A stretch of DNA of 39,505 nucleotides from an uncultured Bacteroides sp. (GTDB lineage: Bacteria > Bacteroidota > Bacteroidia > Bacteroidales > Bacteroidaceae), in the NCBI GenBank assembly GCA_944322355.1, contig CALUOT010000027.1, positions 1-39,505 on the forward strand. Direction: 5' to 3'. This document shows, one piece after another, positions 1-8,004 of the stretch. Each line of letters starts with the position of its first letter. Within the stretch, counting starts at the first letter, position 1. The notes beneath the pieces are model-generated. The model worked only from the letters and a program-made list of their open reading frames with translations, was not told where the DNA came from and did no database searches. Both the position numbers and the translations under genes were made by a program.

Positions 1-75
1 GAAGTAACGATGCAAGCCGACAAGGCTCTGTTCGATTTTAATCCGTATGGAAGTGAAATAACTATTAATTACTAA
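1..75 (+). CDS. C-terminal end of an unidentified upstream gene (partial)
   Basis: An open frame runs from base 1 and ends at TAA 73-75. It encodes 24 residues ending in ...YGSEITINY. The stop lies 19 bp before the GH2 start, so it is probably the preceding gene of the same operon. In a glycan-utilisation locus that gene could be a SusD-like or other surface glycan-binding lipoprotein, but 24 residues are too few to recognise the family. Confidence 0.55.
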   Translation, partial: EVTMQADKALFDFNPYGSEITINY

Positions 76-94
76 CAACGTATAATTTAACAAC

Positions 95-3088
95 ATGAAG
101 CAATGGAATTTTTGGGCGGGCTTCTTGTGCCTGCTTCTTCTTGCCTGTCCGGTGATGCTTCCGGCCGAGGAAACGGATGGGCGGCAACGGTACAATTTCA
201 ATCCCGGATGGTTGTTGCAGGTGGGGGACTTTCCCGGAGCCGAACAACCGAAGTATGACGACAGCAGTTGGGAGAAAATCTCTCTTCCTCACGCCTTCAA
301 TGAAGACGAGGCGTTCAAGGTAGCCATCCGCGAAATGACCGACACGGTGGGGTGGTATCGGAAACACTTCCGCCTGCCCGCTTCGGCTCGAGGTAAAAAG
401 GTGTTCATCGAGTTTGAAGGCGTGCGCCAGGGAGCTGACTTCTACCTGAACGGCAAGCACATCGGCCTGCACGAGAATGGCGTGATGGCCGTGGGCTTCG
501 ACCTGACGCCCTACGTGAAGTTCAATGGAGAGAACGTACTGGCGGTGCGCGTGGACAACGACTGGCGTTACAAGGAACGAGCCACGGGAAGCAGCTTCCA
601 ATGGAACGACCGGAACTTCAATGCCAACTACGGGGGCATCCCTAAGAACGTATGGCTGCACGTCACCGACAAAGTCTACCAGACACTCCCGCTCTATAGC
701 AACCTGCGCACTACAGGCGTATACGTCTACGCCACGGACATCCGGGTGAAGAGCCGCGAAGCAGTCATACATGCCGAGTCGGAAGTGCGCAACGAGCGGA
801 AGCGTCCGGTGGAAGTGGGCTACACGGTGGAAGTGTTGGACTACGAAGGCCAGCAGGTTGCCCGCTTCGAAGGCGAGAAGGCGACACTCGCTCCCGGCGA
901 AACCGCCACGCTGAAGGCATCATCGCCCGTGAAAGACCTGCACTTCTGGAGTTGGGGGTACGGCTATTTATATAAAGTAAAGACGCGGCTACGGGTAGAT
1001 GACCGGGTAGTGGACGAAGTGACCACCACCACCGGTTTCCGCAAGACTCGTTTTGGTGAAGGGAAGGTATGGCTCAACGACCGGGTTATCCAACTGAAAG
1101 GTTACGCCCAACGCTCCAGCAACGAATGGCCGGGTGTGGGCATGAGCGTGCCGCCCTGGATGAGTGACTATAGCAACGGCCTGATGATAGACCATAGTGC
1201 CAACCTCTTCCGCTGGATGCACGTGGCCCCATGGCGGCAGGACGTCGAGTCGTGCGACCGCGTGGGCGTGATGCAGATGCTTCCGGCAGGAGATGCTGAA
1301 CGTGATGCAGTAGGTCGATGGTGGGAGCAACGCAAGGAGCTGATGCGTGATGTCATCATCTACTACCGTAATAACCCCAGCGTCATCTTCTGGGAGTGTG
1401 GCAACGAGAGCATCAGTCGGGAACACATGCTGGAGATGAGGGCCATCCGCGACATGTACGACCCGCATGGCGGACGAGCCATCGGTTCGCGTGAGATGCT
1501 GGACATCCGTGAGGCAGAGTACGGGGGCGAAATGCTCTACGTCAACAAGAGCGAGCACCACCCGATGATTCAGACGGAATACTGCCGCGACGAGGGCCTG
1601 CGCAAGTATTGGGACGAGTACAGTTACCCCTTCCACAAGCAGGGCGATGGGCCGCTGTACCGGAACCAGGATGCCAGTGCCTATAACCAGAACCAAGACC
1701 AACTGACCATCGAGTGGGTACGCCGCTGGTACGACCTGTGGCGGGAACGCCCGGGAACGGGACGACGGGTCAATTCGGGAGGGGCGAAAATCATCTTCTC
1801 GGATACGCAGACGCATGGCCGAGGAGCGGAGAATTACCGACGGAGCGGAGTGGTCGACCCCTTGCGTATCCCGAAGGATGGATTCTATGCCCACCAGGTG
1901 ATGTGGGATGGCTGGGTGGATGTAGAGAAGCAGCACACCCACCTCATCGGACACTGGAACTATCCCGAAGGAACCGTCAAGCCGGTCTATGTGGTGTCGG
2001 CAGGCCATCGCGTAGAGCTGCGGGTGAACGGCCGGAGCCAAGGCTATGGGCAGCAGGACTATCGGTTCCTCTACACCTTCGATAGCATCCGCTATGAAGC
2101 AGGGGTGATAGAAGCCATCGCGTACGATGAAGCCGGAAGGGAGGTGAGCCGGGATGCCATCCGTACGGCAGGCGAACCGGCGCGGCTGAAACTGACGCTG
2201 ATGCATGGGCCCCGAGGCGTATATGCCGATGGGAGCGACATCGCCCTGGTGCAGGTGGAAGTGGTGGACGACCAAGGACAACGCTGCCCCTTGGCCAATG
2301 ACCTGATACACTTCTCGCTGCAAGGCCCTGCCGAATGGCGCGGAGGCATCGCCCAAGGCAAAGACAATTATGTAGGGGCCATGGCGCTGCCGGTGGAATG
2401 CGGCATCACCCGCGTGCTGGTCCGCTCGACCGACGTGGCTGGAACGGTGACGCTGACGGCCGAAGCCAAGGGGCTGGGCATGGAGCAGGTCAAGTGGGAG
2501 ACACAACCGGTGGACGTCCAGGGCGGACTGACCACGTTCGACCCGGCAGACAGCCTCCCCAGCCGCTTCGACCGAGGGGAAACCCCACTGACGCCTTCCT
2601 ACCAGGAGAGCAAAGTGGACGTAGAGGTGGATAGCGTATGGGCAGGGACCAATCAGGCCGACGCGGCGAAGAGCTACGACGACAACGAGCTGAGTGAGTG
2701 GAAGAACGATGGACGTCTGAACACCGGCTGGATAACCTACAAGCTGGAGCGCCGGGCACTCATCGATGACATCTGCATCAAGCTGACGGGATGGCGGCGG
2801 CGTTCCTACCCCTTGGAGGTTTATGCGGGCGATACCTTAGTATGGAGTGGCAACACGGAGCGCAGCCTGGGCTATGTGCATCTGCTCATCGACCGTCCGG
2901 TACTCACCGACCGCATTACCATCCGACTGAAAGGAGCGGCGCACGATGAGGATGCCTTTGGGCAAATCGTCGAAGTAGCTGCCGCTCAAGCGGGTGAGCT
3001 CGACCTACTCAAGGCCAAGGATGGCGACCAAGTGAAGAGTGAACTACGCATCGTCGAGGTAGAATTTCTGGAAACATTGCATCAGTAA
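95..3088 (+). CDS. Secreted glycoside hydrolase family 2 (beta-galactosidase/glucuronidase-like)
   Basis: Exported glycosidase of 997 residues. A hydrophobic signal peptide covers residues 1-24. An N-terminal GH2 sugar-binding sandwich follows (PHAFNEDEAF, GWYRKHF, FEGVRQGADFYLNGKHIG), then an immunoglobulin-like domain and a TIM barrel. The acid/base is probably E438 in FWECGNES and the nucleophile E495 in IQTEYC, matching the family's two-glutamate retaining mechanism. The usual WSLGNE is WECGNE here. After about residue 600 there are DUF4982/Big-like sandwiches. Residues about 850-960 look like a discoidin (F5/8C)-type domain. The start ATG 95 leads straight into the signal peptide. It is followed, after a repeat-bearing gap, by a GH88-DUF2264 enzyme, which suggests joint degradation of an uronic-acid-containing glycan. 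The exact sugar specificity cannot be read from the sequence. Confidence 0.9.
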   Translation: MKQWNFWAGFLCLLLLACPVMLPAEETDGRQRYNFNPGWLLQVGDFPGAEQPKYDDSSWEKISLPHAFNEDEAFKVAIREMTDTVGWYRKHFRLPASARGKKVFIEFEGVRQGADFYLNGKHIGLHENGVMAVGFDLTPYVKFNGENVLAVRVDNDWRYKERATGSSFQWNDRNFNANYGGIPKNVWLHVTDKVYQTLPLYSNLRTTGVYVYATDIRVKSREAVIHAESEVRNERKRPVEVGYTVEVLDYEGQQVARFEGEKATLAPGETATLKASSPVKDLHFWSWGYGYLYKVKTRLRVDDRVVDEVTTTTGFRKTRFGEGKVWLNDRVIQLKGYAQRSSNEWPGVGMSVPPWMSDYSNGLMIDHSANLFRWMHVAPWRQDVESCDRVGVMQMLPAGDAERDAVGRWWEQRKELMRDVIIYYRNNPSVIFWECGNESISREHMLEMRAIRDMYDPHGGRAIGSREMLDIREAEYGGEMLYVNKSEHHPMIQTEYCRDEGLRKYWDEYSYPFHKQGDGPLYRNQDASAYNQNQDQLTIEWVRRWYDLWRERPGTGRRVNSGGAKIIFSDTQTHGRGAENYRRSGVVDPLRIPKDGFYAHQVMWDGWVDVEKQHTHLIGHWNYPEGTVKPVYVVSAGHRVELRVNGRSQGYGQQDYRFLYTFDSIRYEAGVIEAIAYDEAGREVSRDAIRTAGEPARLKLTLMHGPRGVYADGSDIALVQVEVVDDQGQRCPLANDLIHFSLQGPAEWRGGIAQGKDNYVGAMALPVECGITRVLVRSTDVAGTVTLTAEAKGLGMEQVKWETQPVDVQGGLTTFDPADSLPSRFDRGETPLTPSYQESKVDVEVDSVWAGTNQADAAKSYDDNELSEWKNDGRLNTGWITYKLERRALIDDICIKLTGWRRRSYPLEVYAGDTLVWSGNTERSLGYVHLLIDRPVLTDRITIRLKGAAHDEDAFGQIVEVAAAQAGELDLLKAKDGDQVKSELRIVEVEFLETLHQ

Positions 3089-3137
3089 CTCGCCACCTGT
3101 TTACCCTGAGGGGGTTCAGGATAGTGCCCCTGAAGGG

Positions 3138-3252
3138 TTCAGCCCGAATAGGCGAGGGTCTTCAGCCCGAATAGGCGAGGGTCTTCAGCCCGAATAGGCG
3201 GGGGTCTTCAGCCCGAGTAGACGGGGGTCTTCAGCCCGAGTAGACGGGGGAC
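3138..3252 (+). repeat. Five tandem 23-bp repeats between the GH2 and GH88 genes
   Basis: Five consecutive 23-bp units start at 3138, 3161, 3184, 3207 and 3230. Each begins TTCAGCCCGA and continues into a (A/G)GGCG(A/G)GGG-like tail. Units 1 and 2 are identical, unit 3 has one change, and units 4 and 5 share AGTAGACGGGGG. A further GGGTTCAGG at 3113, 22 bp before the GGGTTCAGC at 3135, looks like a degenerate leading unit. The array is non-coding and lies about 60 bp upstream of the next start codon. Confidence 0.9.
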
Positions 3253-3312
3253 CGCCGTCCGAAAGGCAGCAAAGAAACAGCATGAATAATCGATAGATAA
3301 TAAATCAATAAA

Positions 3313-5658
3313 ATGATAAACAAACGAACCATCTGGGTGGCAGCGTTAATGCTGCTACCCTTCTGCCTCCATGGCCAAGAGGAGTCCATGGAGCAGGTAG
3401 TGAAACGAGGACTGACGGTCGCCAAGGAGCAGTCATTCCTGCTGGCCAAGTCATTGGAGAATGAGCCGGACAGGCTGCCCCGTACGTACGAACAGGGCGA
3501 ACTGAAGACATGCGGTTACCGGGCATGGGTATCGGGCTTCTATCCCGGTGTGCTTTGGTACTTGTATGAGAATGAGCCCGACCCGACTCTGCGCCGCTAT
3601 GCCGAACAGTATACCGCGCGGGTAGAGCCTGCCAAGGAGCTGACCTCGACGCACGACCTGGGGTTTATGCTCTACTGTAGCTTCGGCAACGGCTATCGGC
3701 TGACGCAGAATCCCCACTACCTGGAAGTGATGAAGACCGGCGCCGCTTCGCTGGCCTCGCGCTTCGACCCTCGGATAGGGGTGATTAAGTCATGGAACAC
3801 CCGTGCCCGCTGGCAATACCCGGTCATCATCGACAACCTGATGAACCTGGAGTTCCTCGTGGCCATGGGCAAGCAGACAGGCGACTCGGCCCTGATACAG
3901 ATAGCGAACACCCATGCGCAGACCACGATGCACCACCACTTCCGCCCGGACAACAGTTGCTACCACGTGGTGTCGTACGATACGCTGACCGGCCAACCCC
4001 ACTTCCGGGGGACGCATCAAGGCTACAGCGACGCATCAGCATGGGCCCGAGGACAGGCATGGGCCCTGTATGGCTACACGATGATGTATCGCGAGACCCG
4101 TCGGACGGAATACCTCGAGCAAGCCCTCCGCGTAGCGCGTTACCTTCGCGATCATCCCCGCCTGCCTGCCGATGGGGTGCCTTACTGGGACTTCGACACC
4201 CCTGCCATCCCCAACGCACCCCGCGATGCCTCCGCTGCGGCCGTCATGGCCTCTGCCCTTATAGAGCTGAGTCAGTACGACCCCACTCCGGAAGCTGCCG
4301 GCTGGTTGGCCTTGGCCCAGAAGCAGCTGCGCACGCTTTCCTCTCCGGAGTACTTGGCCGAACCGGGCACCCAGGGCGGCTTTATCTTGAAGCATAGTGT
4401 GGGAAACCATAATAAGAACTCCGAGGTAGATGTACCCCTGACCTATGCAGACTATTATTACGTGGAGGCGTTGCTGCGCCTGAAACGCCTGATGGCCTCG
4501 CAAGGGAGCGAAGCCCGCAGCTATTGGCTACAGACCATGCTGCGGATAGCCGACCCCGTATTGCAGCACATCAGCCAAGGCAACTTGACAGCCAACCTGC
4601 CTTTCGAGTCTCTGTCCGACAGTCCGCTCCGGCGGCAGGTATCCCGCCTGGAGGCCTTCGGGCGTACCCTCTGCGGCATAGCCCCCTGGCTGGAGCTGGG
4701 AGCGGACGATACGGAAGAGGGCAGGCTGCGCGACAAGTACATCCGGATGAGCCTGCAAGGCATCCGCCAGGCAGTCGACCCGGCCTCGCCCGACTATCTG
4801 GTATTCGACGGCCGCCACTCGCAGGCGTTGGTCGATGCAGCCTTCTTGGCACAAGGCCTGCTGCGTGCTCCCAAGCAACTGTGGGGCAGGCTGGATGCAG
4901 AGACCCGCAGCCGCGTGGTGGCCGAGCTGAAACGAACGCGCGTCATCCAACCGAAAGAAAGCAACTGGCTGCTCTTTGCCTCCATGGTAGAGACCGCCCT
5001 GTTGGACTTTACAGGCGAATACGACGAACAGCGACTCTACTACGGCATCAACCGTTTCCTGAACGAATGGTACAAAGGAGATGCCTGGTACGGCGATGGA
5101 GCCGAGTTTCACCTGGACTACTACAACAGCATCGTGATTCACCCCATGCTGACCGACATCCTCTCCGTGCTGCAAAAACACAACCTACCACAAGGAGAAG
5201 CTTATGCAGCTCAGCTACTGCGCCATCAACGCCTGGCTGCTCAGTTGGAACGGCTGATTTCCCCCGAAGGCAGTTACCCGGTAGTGGGGCGTTCCATTGT
5301 CTACCGGTTTGGTGTATTCCATGCCCTAAGCCAACTGGCCCTGCTCGACCGACTTCCGGAAAAGCTGCATGGAGCAGCAGTGCGGAGTGCGCTGACCGCC
5401 GTCATGCGTCGCCAATTAACTTCCGAAGCGAATTTCGATGCAAAAGGTTGGTTACGGGTGGGATTTGCAGGCAGCCAACTCCATATGTCCGAGCCCTACA
5501 TCAATACCGGCAGCCTGTACATGTGCATGGCCGCGTTTCTCCCCTTGGGTCTTCCGGCCGACCATCCTTTCTGGACCGCCCCCGATGAACCCTGGACCAA
5601 CGCCAAAGCCTGGCAGGGAATCGATGTAGGAGTCGATAAGGCATTGCGTGGGAAATGA
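3313..5658 (+). CDS. Fusion enzyme: GH88 unsaturated glucuronyl hydrolase + DUF2264
   Basis: Exported protein of 781 residues; a signal peptide covers residues 1-21. Residues about 25-390 are a GH88 (alpha/alpha)6 domain. D115 in STHDLGFM and D174 in VIIDNLMN sit in the two conserved aspartate motifs of unsaturated glucuronyl hydrolases, which open the 4,5-unsaturated uronic acid left by polysaccharide lyases. WARGQAWALYGY and PYWDFDTP are also typical. From about residue 398 to the end (RSYWLQTMLRI... ESNWLLFASMVETALL, WYKGDAWYGDGAEFHLDYYNS) the protein matches DUF2264, a second alpha/alpha barrel; some DUF2264 proteins have been assigned beta-glucuronidase activity (GH154), which I recall rather than see. 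Ordinary GH88 enzymes are about 380-400 residues, so this is two catalytic-size domains in one chain. Confidence 0.87.
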   Translation: MINKRTIWVAALMLLPFCLHGQEESMEQVVKRGLTVAKEQSFLLAKSLENEPDRLPRTYEQGELKTCGYRAWVSGFYPGVLWYLYENEPDPTLRRYAEQYTARVEPAKELTSTHDLGFMLYCSFGNGYRLTQNPHYLEVMKTGAASLASRFDPRIGVIKSWNTRARWQYPVIIDNLMNLEFLVAMGKQTGDSALIQIANTHAQTTMHHHFRPDNSCYHVVSYDTLTGQPHFRGTHQGYSDASAWARGQAWALYGYTMMYRETRRTEYLEQALRVARYLRDHPRLPADGVPYWDFDTPAIPNAPRDASAAAVMASALIELSQYDPTPEAAGWLALAQKQLRTLSSPEYLAEPGTQGGFILKHSVGNHNKNSEVDVPLTYADYYYVEALLRLKRLMASQGSEARSYWLQTMLRIADPVLQHISQGNLTANLPFESLSDSPLRRQVSRLEAFGRTLCGIAPWLELGADDTEEGRLRDKYIRMSLQGIRQAVDPASPDYLVFDGRHSQALVDAAFLAQGLLRAPKQLWGRLDAETRSRVVAELKRTRVIQPKESNWLLFASMVETALLDFTGEYDEQRLYYGINRFLNEWYKGDAWYGDGAEFHLDYYNSIVIHPMLTDILSVLQKHNLPQGEAYAAQLLRHQRLAAQLERLISPEGSYPVVGRSIVYRFGVFHALSQLALLDRLPEKLHGAAVRSALTAVMRRQLTSEANFDAKGWLRVGFAGSQLHMSEPYINTGSLYMCMAAFLPLGLPADHPFWTAPDEPWTNAKAWQGIDVGVDKALRGK

Positions 5659-5709
5659 CGCCATGGGGGCAACCGACTGTCCCGATGCTCCTCATTTTTA
5701 ATATCCCGA

Positions 5710-5742
5710 GGGGTAGGGAATGTTAGTAACATCCCCTACCCC
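5710..5742. terminator. Hairpin between convergent genes, terminator-like
   Basis: A 14-bp stem (5710-5723 with 5729-5742, one mismatch) closes a TAGTA loop. It lies between the stop of the plus-strand GH88 gene and the stop of the minus-strand M64 gene. No clear T-run follows on either strand, so it may act as a bidirectional block or an RNA-end stabiliser. The centre carries GTTAGTAACAT, the same word that forms the array at 15.66 kb. Confidence 0.55.
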
Positions 5743-5787
5743 CCTCCCGGAAGCTGTCCGGACAGAGCGTCAGCCATCCTGCCGGCT

Positions 5788-7764
5788 TCACTCCGTCATA
5801 AAAATACCATCCTTCCAATAGCCTATCTTCACGACCGGAGGAGCCAGCGGTACGAAATCTTTCCAATCGATGGCAGAACGGGTAATCGAAACGACATGCT
5901 GCACGCGGTTGCGCTGTTGATCCCATGCCACGAATTGCTCATAGTCGTCCGTGAAAGTAGGGTCAAGCAACTTGTTGATCCGGTAATAAATGGCTCTGCG
6001 CGAAGGTGCGTTATATTCTCCTTCGTTATGGCGCATGATGCTGTTCTCCGTCGGACGGTAGACACCATAATCGTACGTACAGCCTCCTTCATAGATGCCG
6101 ACTTCGGGATAACGGCTGTCACCGATAAATTCGCTCCAACATACTTCATAGGGATTCGCTGTAAAATCCACATTCTTATTCCAGCCGGCATGGATCCGCC
6201 ACCATGTTTCAGTATCCTTTCTGTCATTGGGCATCGTCCCATTTCCGTCATATTCATCGGAAAGTTTGGCAAAGCCGTGACCACATTCGTGTAGCAAGGT
6301 GCCTTTCCGCTCCGCTTCGGTTTCTTCCATAGACACATAGGCGATGGCGGAACCTACTCCATAATCGCTGTCATTTTCCCATTTAGCAAAATAATGGCAT
6401 GTCCCGGCATAGCGGGATGAGTTGATCAACACGATAATCAACATATTGTTCAATCGGTCATCGTCATTTCCTATGGCCAGTTTCGCATAGTTTTGAATGA
6501 CGGTACTATTTCCTTCTATATGTGTGCCTTCACCGAATTGGCAACCCAATGCCGTCTCGCGGTTCTCATACTCCATGTCTTCGTGTTTGGATACGGCATA
6601 AACTTTGTATACATTGAAGTTTTGTTTATAAGAAAGATGAGGTTCGATGGAGAAGAAATCTTCGTAGGCCTTTTCCATTACTTCGTCATACGTACCATCA
6701 GCTATGAGCCTGTCCGAGAAGCCGTCACCCATAATCACGATGTCGATGCCGTTGCCTTCTCCCTGTATGGCCGTCTGTACCCTCTCAACGATTTGGTCTT
6801 TGTCATAGCTATTCGATTCATAGATTGTCTGCCAACCTTCGGTCACGGTCAGTGTGTTCAGACAACCTCCTCGGATGGTCTTGCCACCAGCCGGTTTGTC
6901 CGCATAGTAATACTCGCCGTTGCTTCCCGTCACCCGCACGCGCAAGGATGCCCCCTCAGGCAGTTCCACATCCTCGGCAGACATCATCCGATAGGCAGTC
7001 ACAGAAGTAGTAGAGGTAAAGCCTTCCAACTGAAGCTGCAACGTGGAAGTCACGCCGGTCGAAAAGTTGCGGGTAGGGAACAGGTCATTGATGGTTTCTC
7101 CTTCCGCATCGACTGCACTCAACTGAATGCTGGCGGGAACCAAAGCTTCGGGAAGCCCACTCAGGTTGAACTTCATGCACGAGGATTGGTACAAATTGTT
7201 CCCACTAAACGATATGTTACCATCAAACTCACTACGCCATATCGACTTCCGCATGGTATGGTAAGCCCCCAGGTGGGCAATACTGCTGTTTCCGTTCTGT
7301 ACCTGTCCGTCATAATTGAACAAAGCAAAGTCCGCCCAATTGGTCAGAGAGGCCGGATAGTAAATATAGTAAAGTTCATCTTCACTGAAAGCGGGATCCC
7401 CGGATTCAAATACTCCCTGCGTGGTTCCGGCTCCCTCTGTCAGCCAATAAACCATCGACTTGGAATCGTCCTCTGCCACATATCCGGGAGTTGAAGCTGG
7501 TTGGGAACCCACTATCCGAAACGCATCTTCCTCACTCCAACTCGACATCAGTGCGGTCTTTTCCCCGTAGGGTACTTCATCAAAAATCAATCGGGTATCG
7601 GCATCCCCCAAAGAGACAGATAGCGTGGAAGGCAGGTAAGAGGAGGAGTTCGTTTCCACTTCCGTCCATTCTTGCAAGACTTCATCCGAACATGACGTAC
7701 AGCAAGTCAAAAAAGCAACTAAAAGTATGGCATACCATGAGGTATTTACAGCAGTTTTCTTCAT
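5788..7764 (-). CDS. M64-family metallopeptidase lipoprotein with fimbrillin-like N-terminal region
   Basis: Surface or periplasmic lipoprotein of about 658 residues. The signal peptide ends in a lipobox around LTCCTSC. The N-terminal third (TRLIFDEV, SWSEEDAFRIVG, YYIYYPASL) resembles a fimbrillin/Mfa-like sandwich. The C-terminal half is an IgA-peptidase-type M64 domain: IDIVIMGDGFSD opens it, H492-E-C-G-H496 is the zinc site, and SDEYDGNG follows as in the family. I chose ATG 7764 (MKKTAV) because it gives a normal signal peptide; ATG 7788 is also in frame and overlaps the upstream stop as TGATG, which suggests translational coupling. Target proteins are unknown; IgA cleavage is only the family's founding activity. 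A second M64 gene lies at 34.4 kb. Confidence 0.85.
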   Translation of the reverse strand: MKKTAVNTSWYAILLVAFLTCCTSCSDEVLQEWTEVETNSSSYLPSTLSVSLGDADTRLIFDEVPYGEKTALMSSWSEEDAFRIVGSQPASTPGYVAEDDSKSMVYWLTEGAGTTQGVFESGDPAFSEDELYYIYYPASLTNWADFALFNYDGQVQNGNSSIAHLGAYHTMRKSIWRSEFDGNISFSGNNLYQSSCMKFNLSGLPEALVPASIQLSAVDAEGETINDLFPTRNFSTGVTSTLQLQLEGFTSTTSVTAYRMMSAEDVELPEGASLRVRVTGSNGEYYYADKPAGGKTIRGGCLNTLTVTEGWQTIYESNSYDKDQIVERVQTAIQGEGNGIDIVIMGDGFSDRLIADGTYDEVMEKAYEDFFSIEPHLSYKQNFNVYKVYAVSKHEDMEYENRETALGCQFGEGTHIEGNSTVIQNYAKLAIGNDDDRLNNMLIIVLINSSRYAGTCHYFAKWENDSDYGVGSAIAYVSMEETEAERKGTLLHECGHGFAKLSDEYDGNGTMPNDRKDTETWWRIHAGWNKNVDFTANPYEVCWSEFIGDSRYPEVGIYEGGCTYDYGVYRPTENSIMRHNEGEYNAPSRRAIYYRINKLLDPTFTDDYEQFVAWDQQRNRVQHVVSITRSAIDWKDFVPLAPPVVKIGYWKDGIFMTE

Positions 7765-7787
7765 AAACATGGCATTTGGAAGGTTCA

Positions 7788-7904
7788 TCAAAAATCTTCT
7801 CCCGGTTCGATGACAGGAGTATCACTTGTGGTGCTTCCTAAGAAGGAATCTTCCACTTTAATTTCAATCATCTCCACTTGAGGAGGTTCATACAGTTCTT
7901 TCAT
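7788..7904 (-). CDS. Short peptide of 38 residues, coupled to the M64 gene
   Basis: The 38-codon frame starts with MKELYEPPQVEMIEIKVED and ends VIEPGEDF. This acidic short-peptide pattern (M-K-x-x-Y-x-x-P-x-V-x-x-I-x-x-K) is common next to surface protein genes in Bacteroidales. Its TGA overlaps the ATG of the M64 gene (TGATG, 7786-7790). The frame stays open upstream, and the preceding codons encode DIPQVIEIKTD, which resembles PPQVEMIEIKVED, so a longer 64-residue form starting near 7982 is possible. I favour 7904 because its N-terminus fits the family pattern. Function unknown. Confidence 0.55.
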   Translation of the reverse strand: MKELYEPPQVEMIEIKVEDSFLGSTTSDTPVIEPGEDF

Positions 7905-8004
7905 TTTATGGTCAGTTTTAATTTCTATAACTTGTGGAATGTCGGCAGTAATGAAGCTTTCCATAACATCATAAAAAATCATTCTACATACAATACCAAT
8001 TTCT

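Noticed and set aside
989-2506. 505-codon open frame opposite the GH2 gene
   Set aside because: It mirrors a well-supported GH2 gene with signal peptide and catalytic motifs; its product has no recognisable domain.
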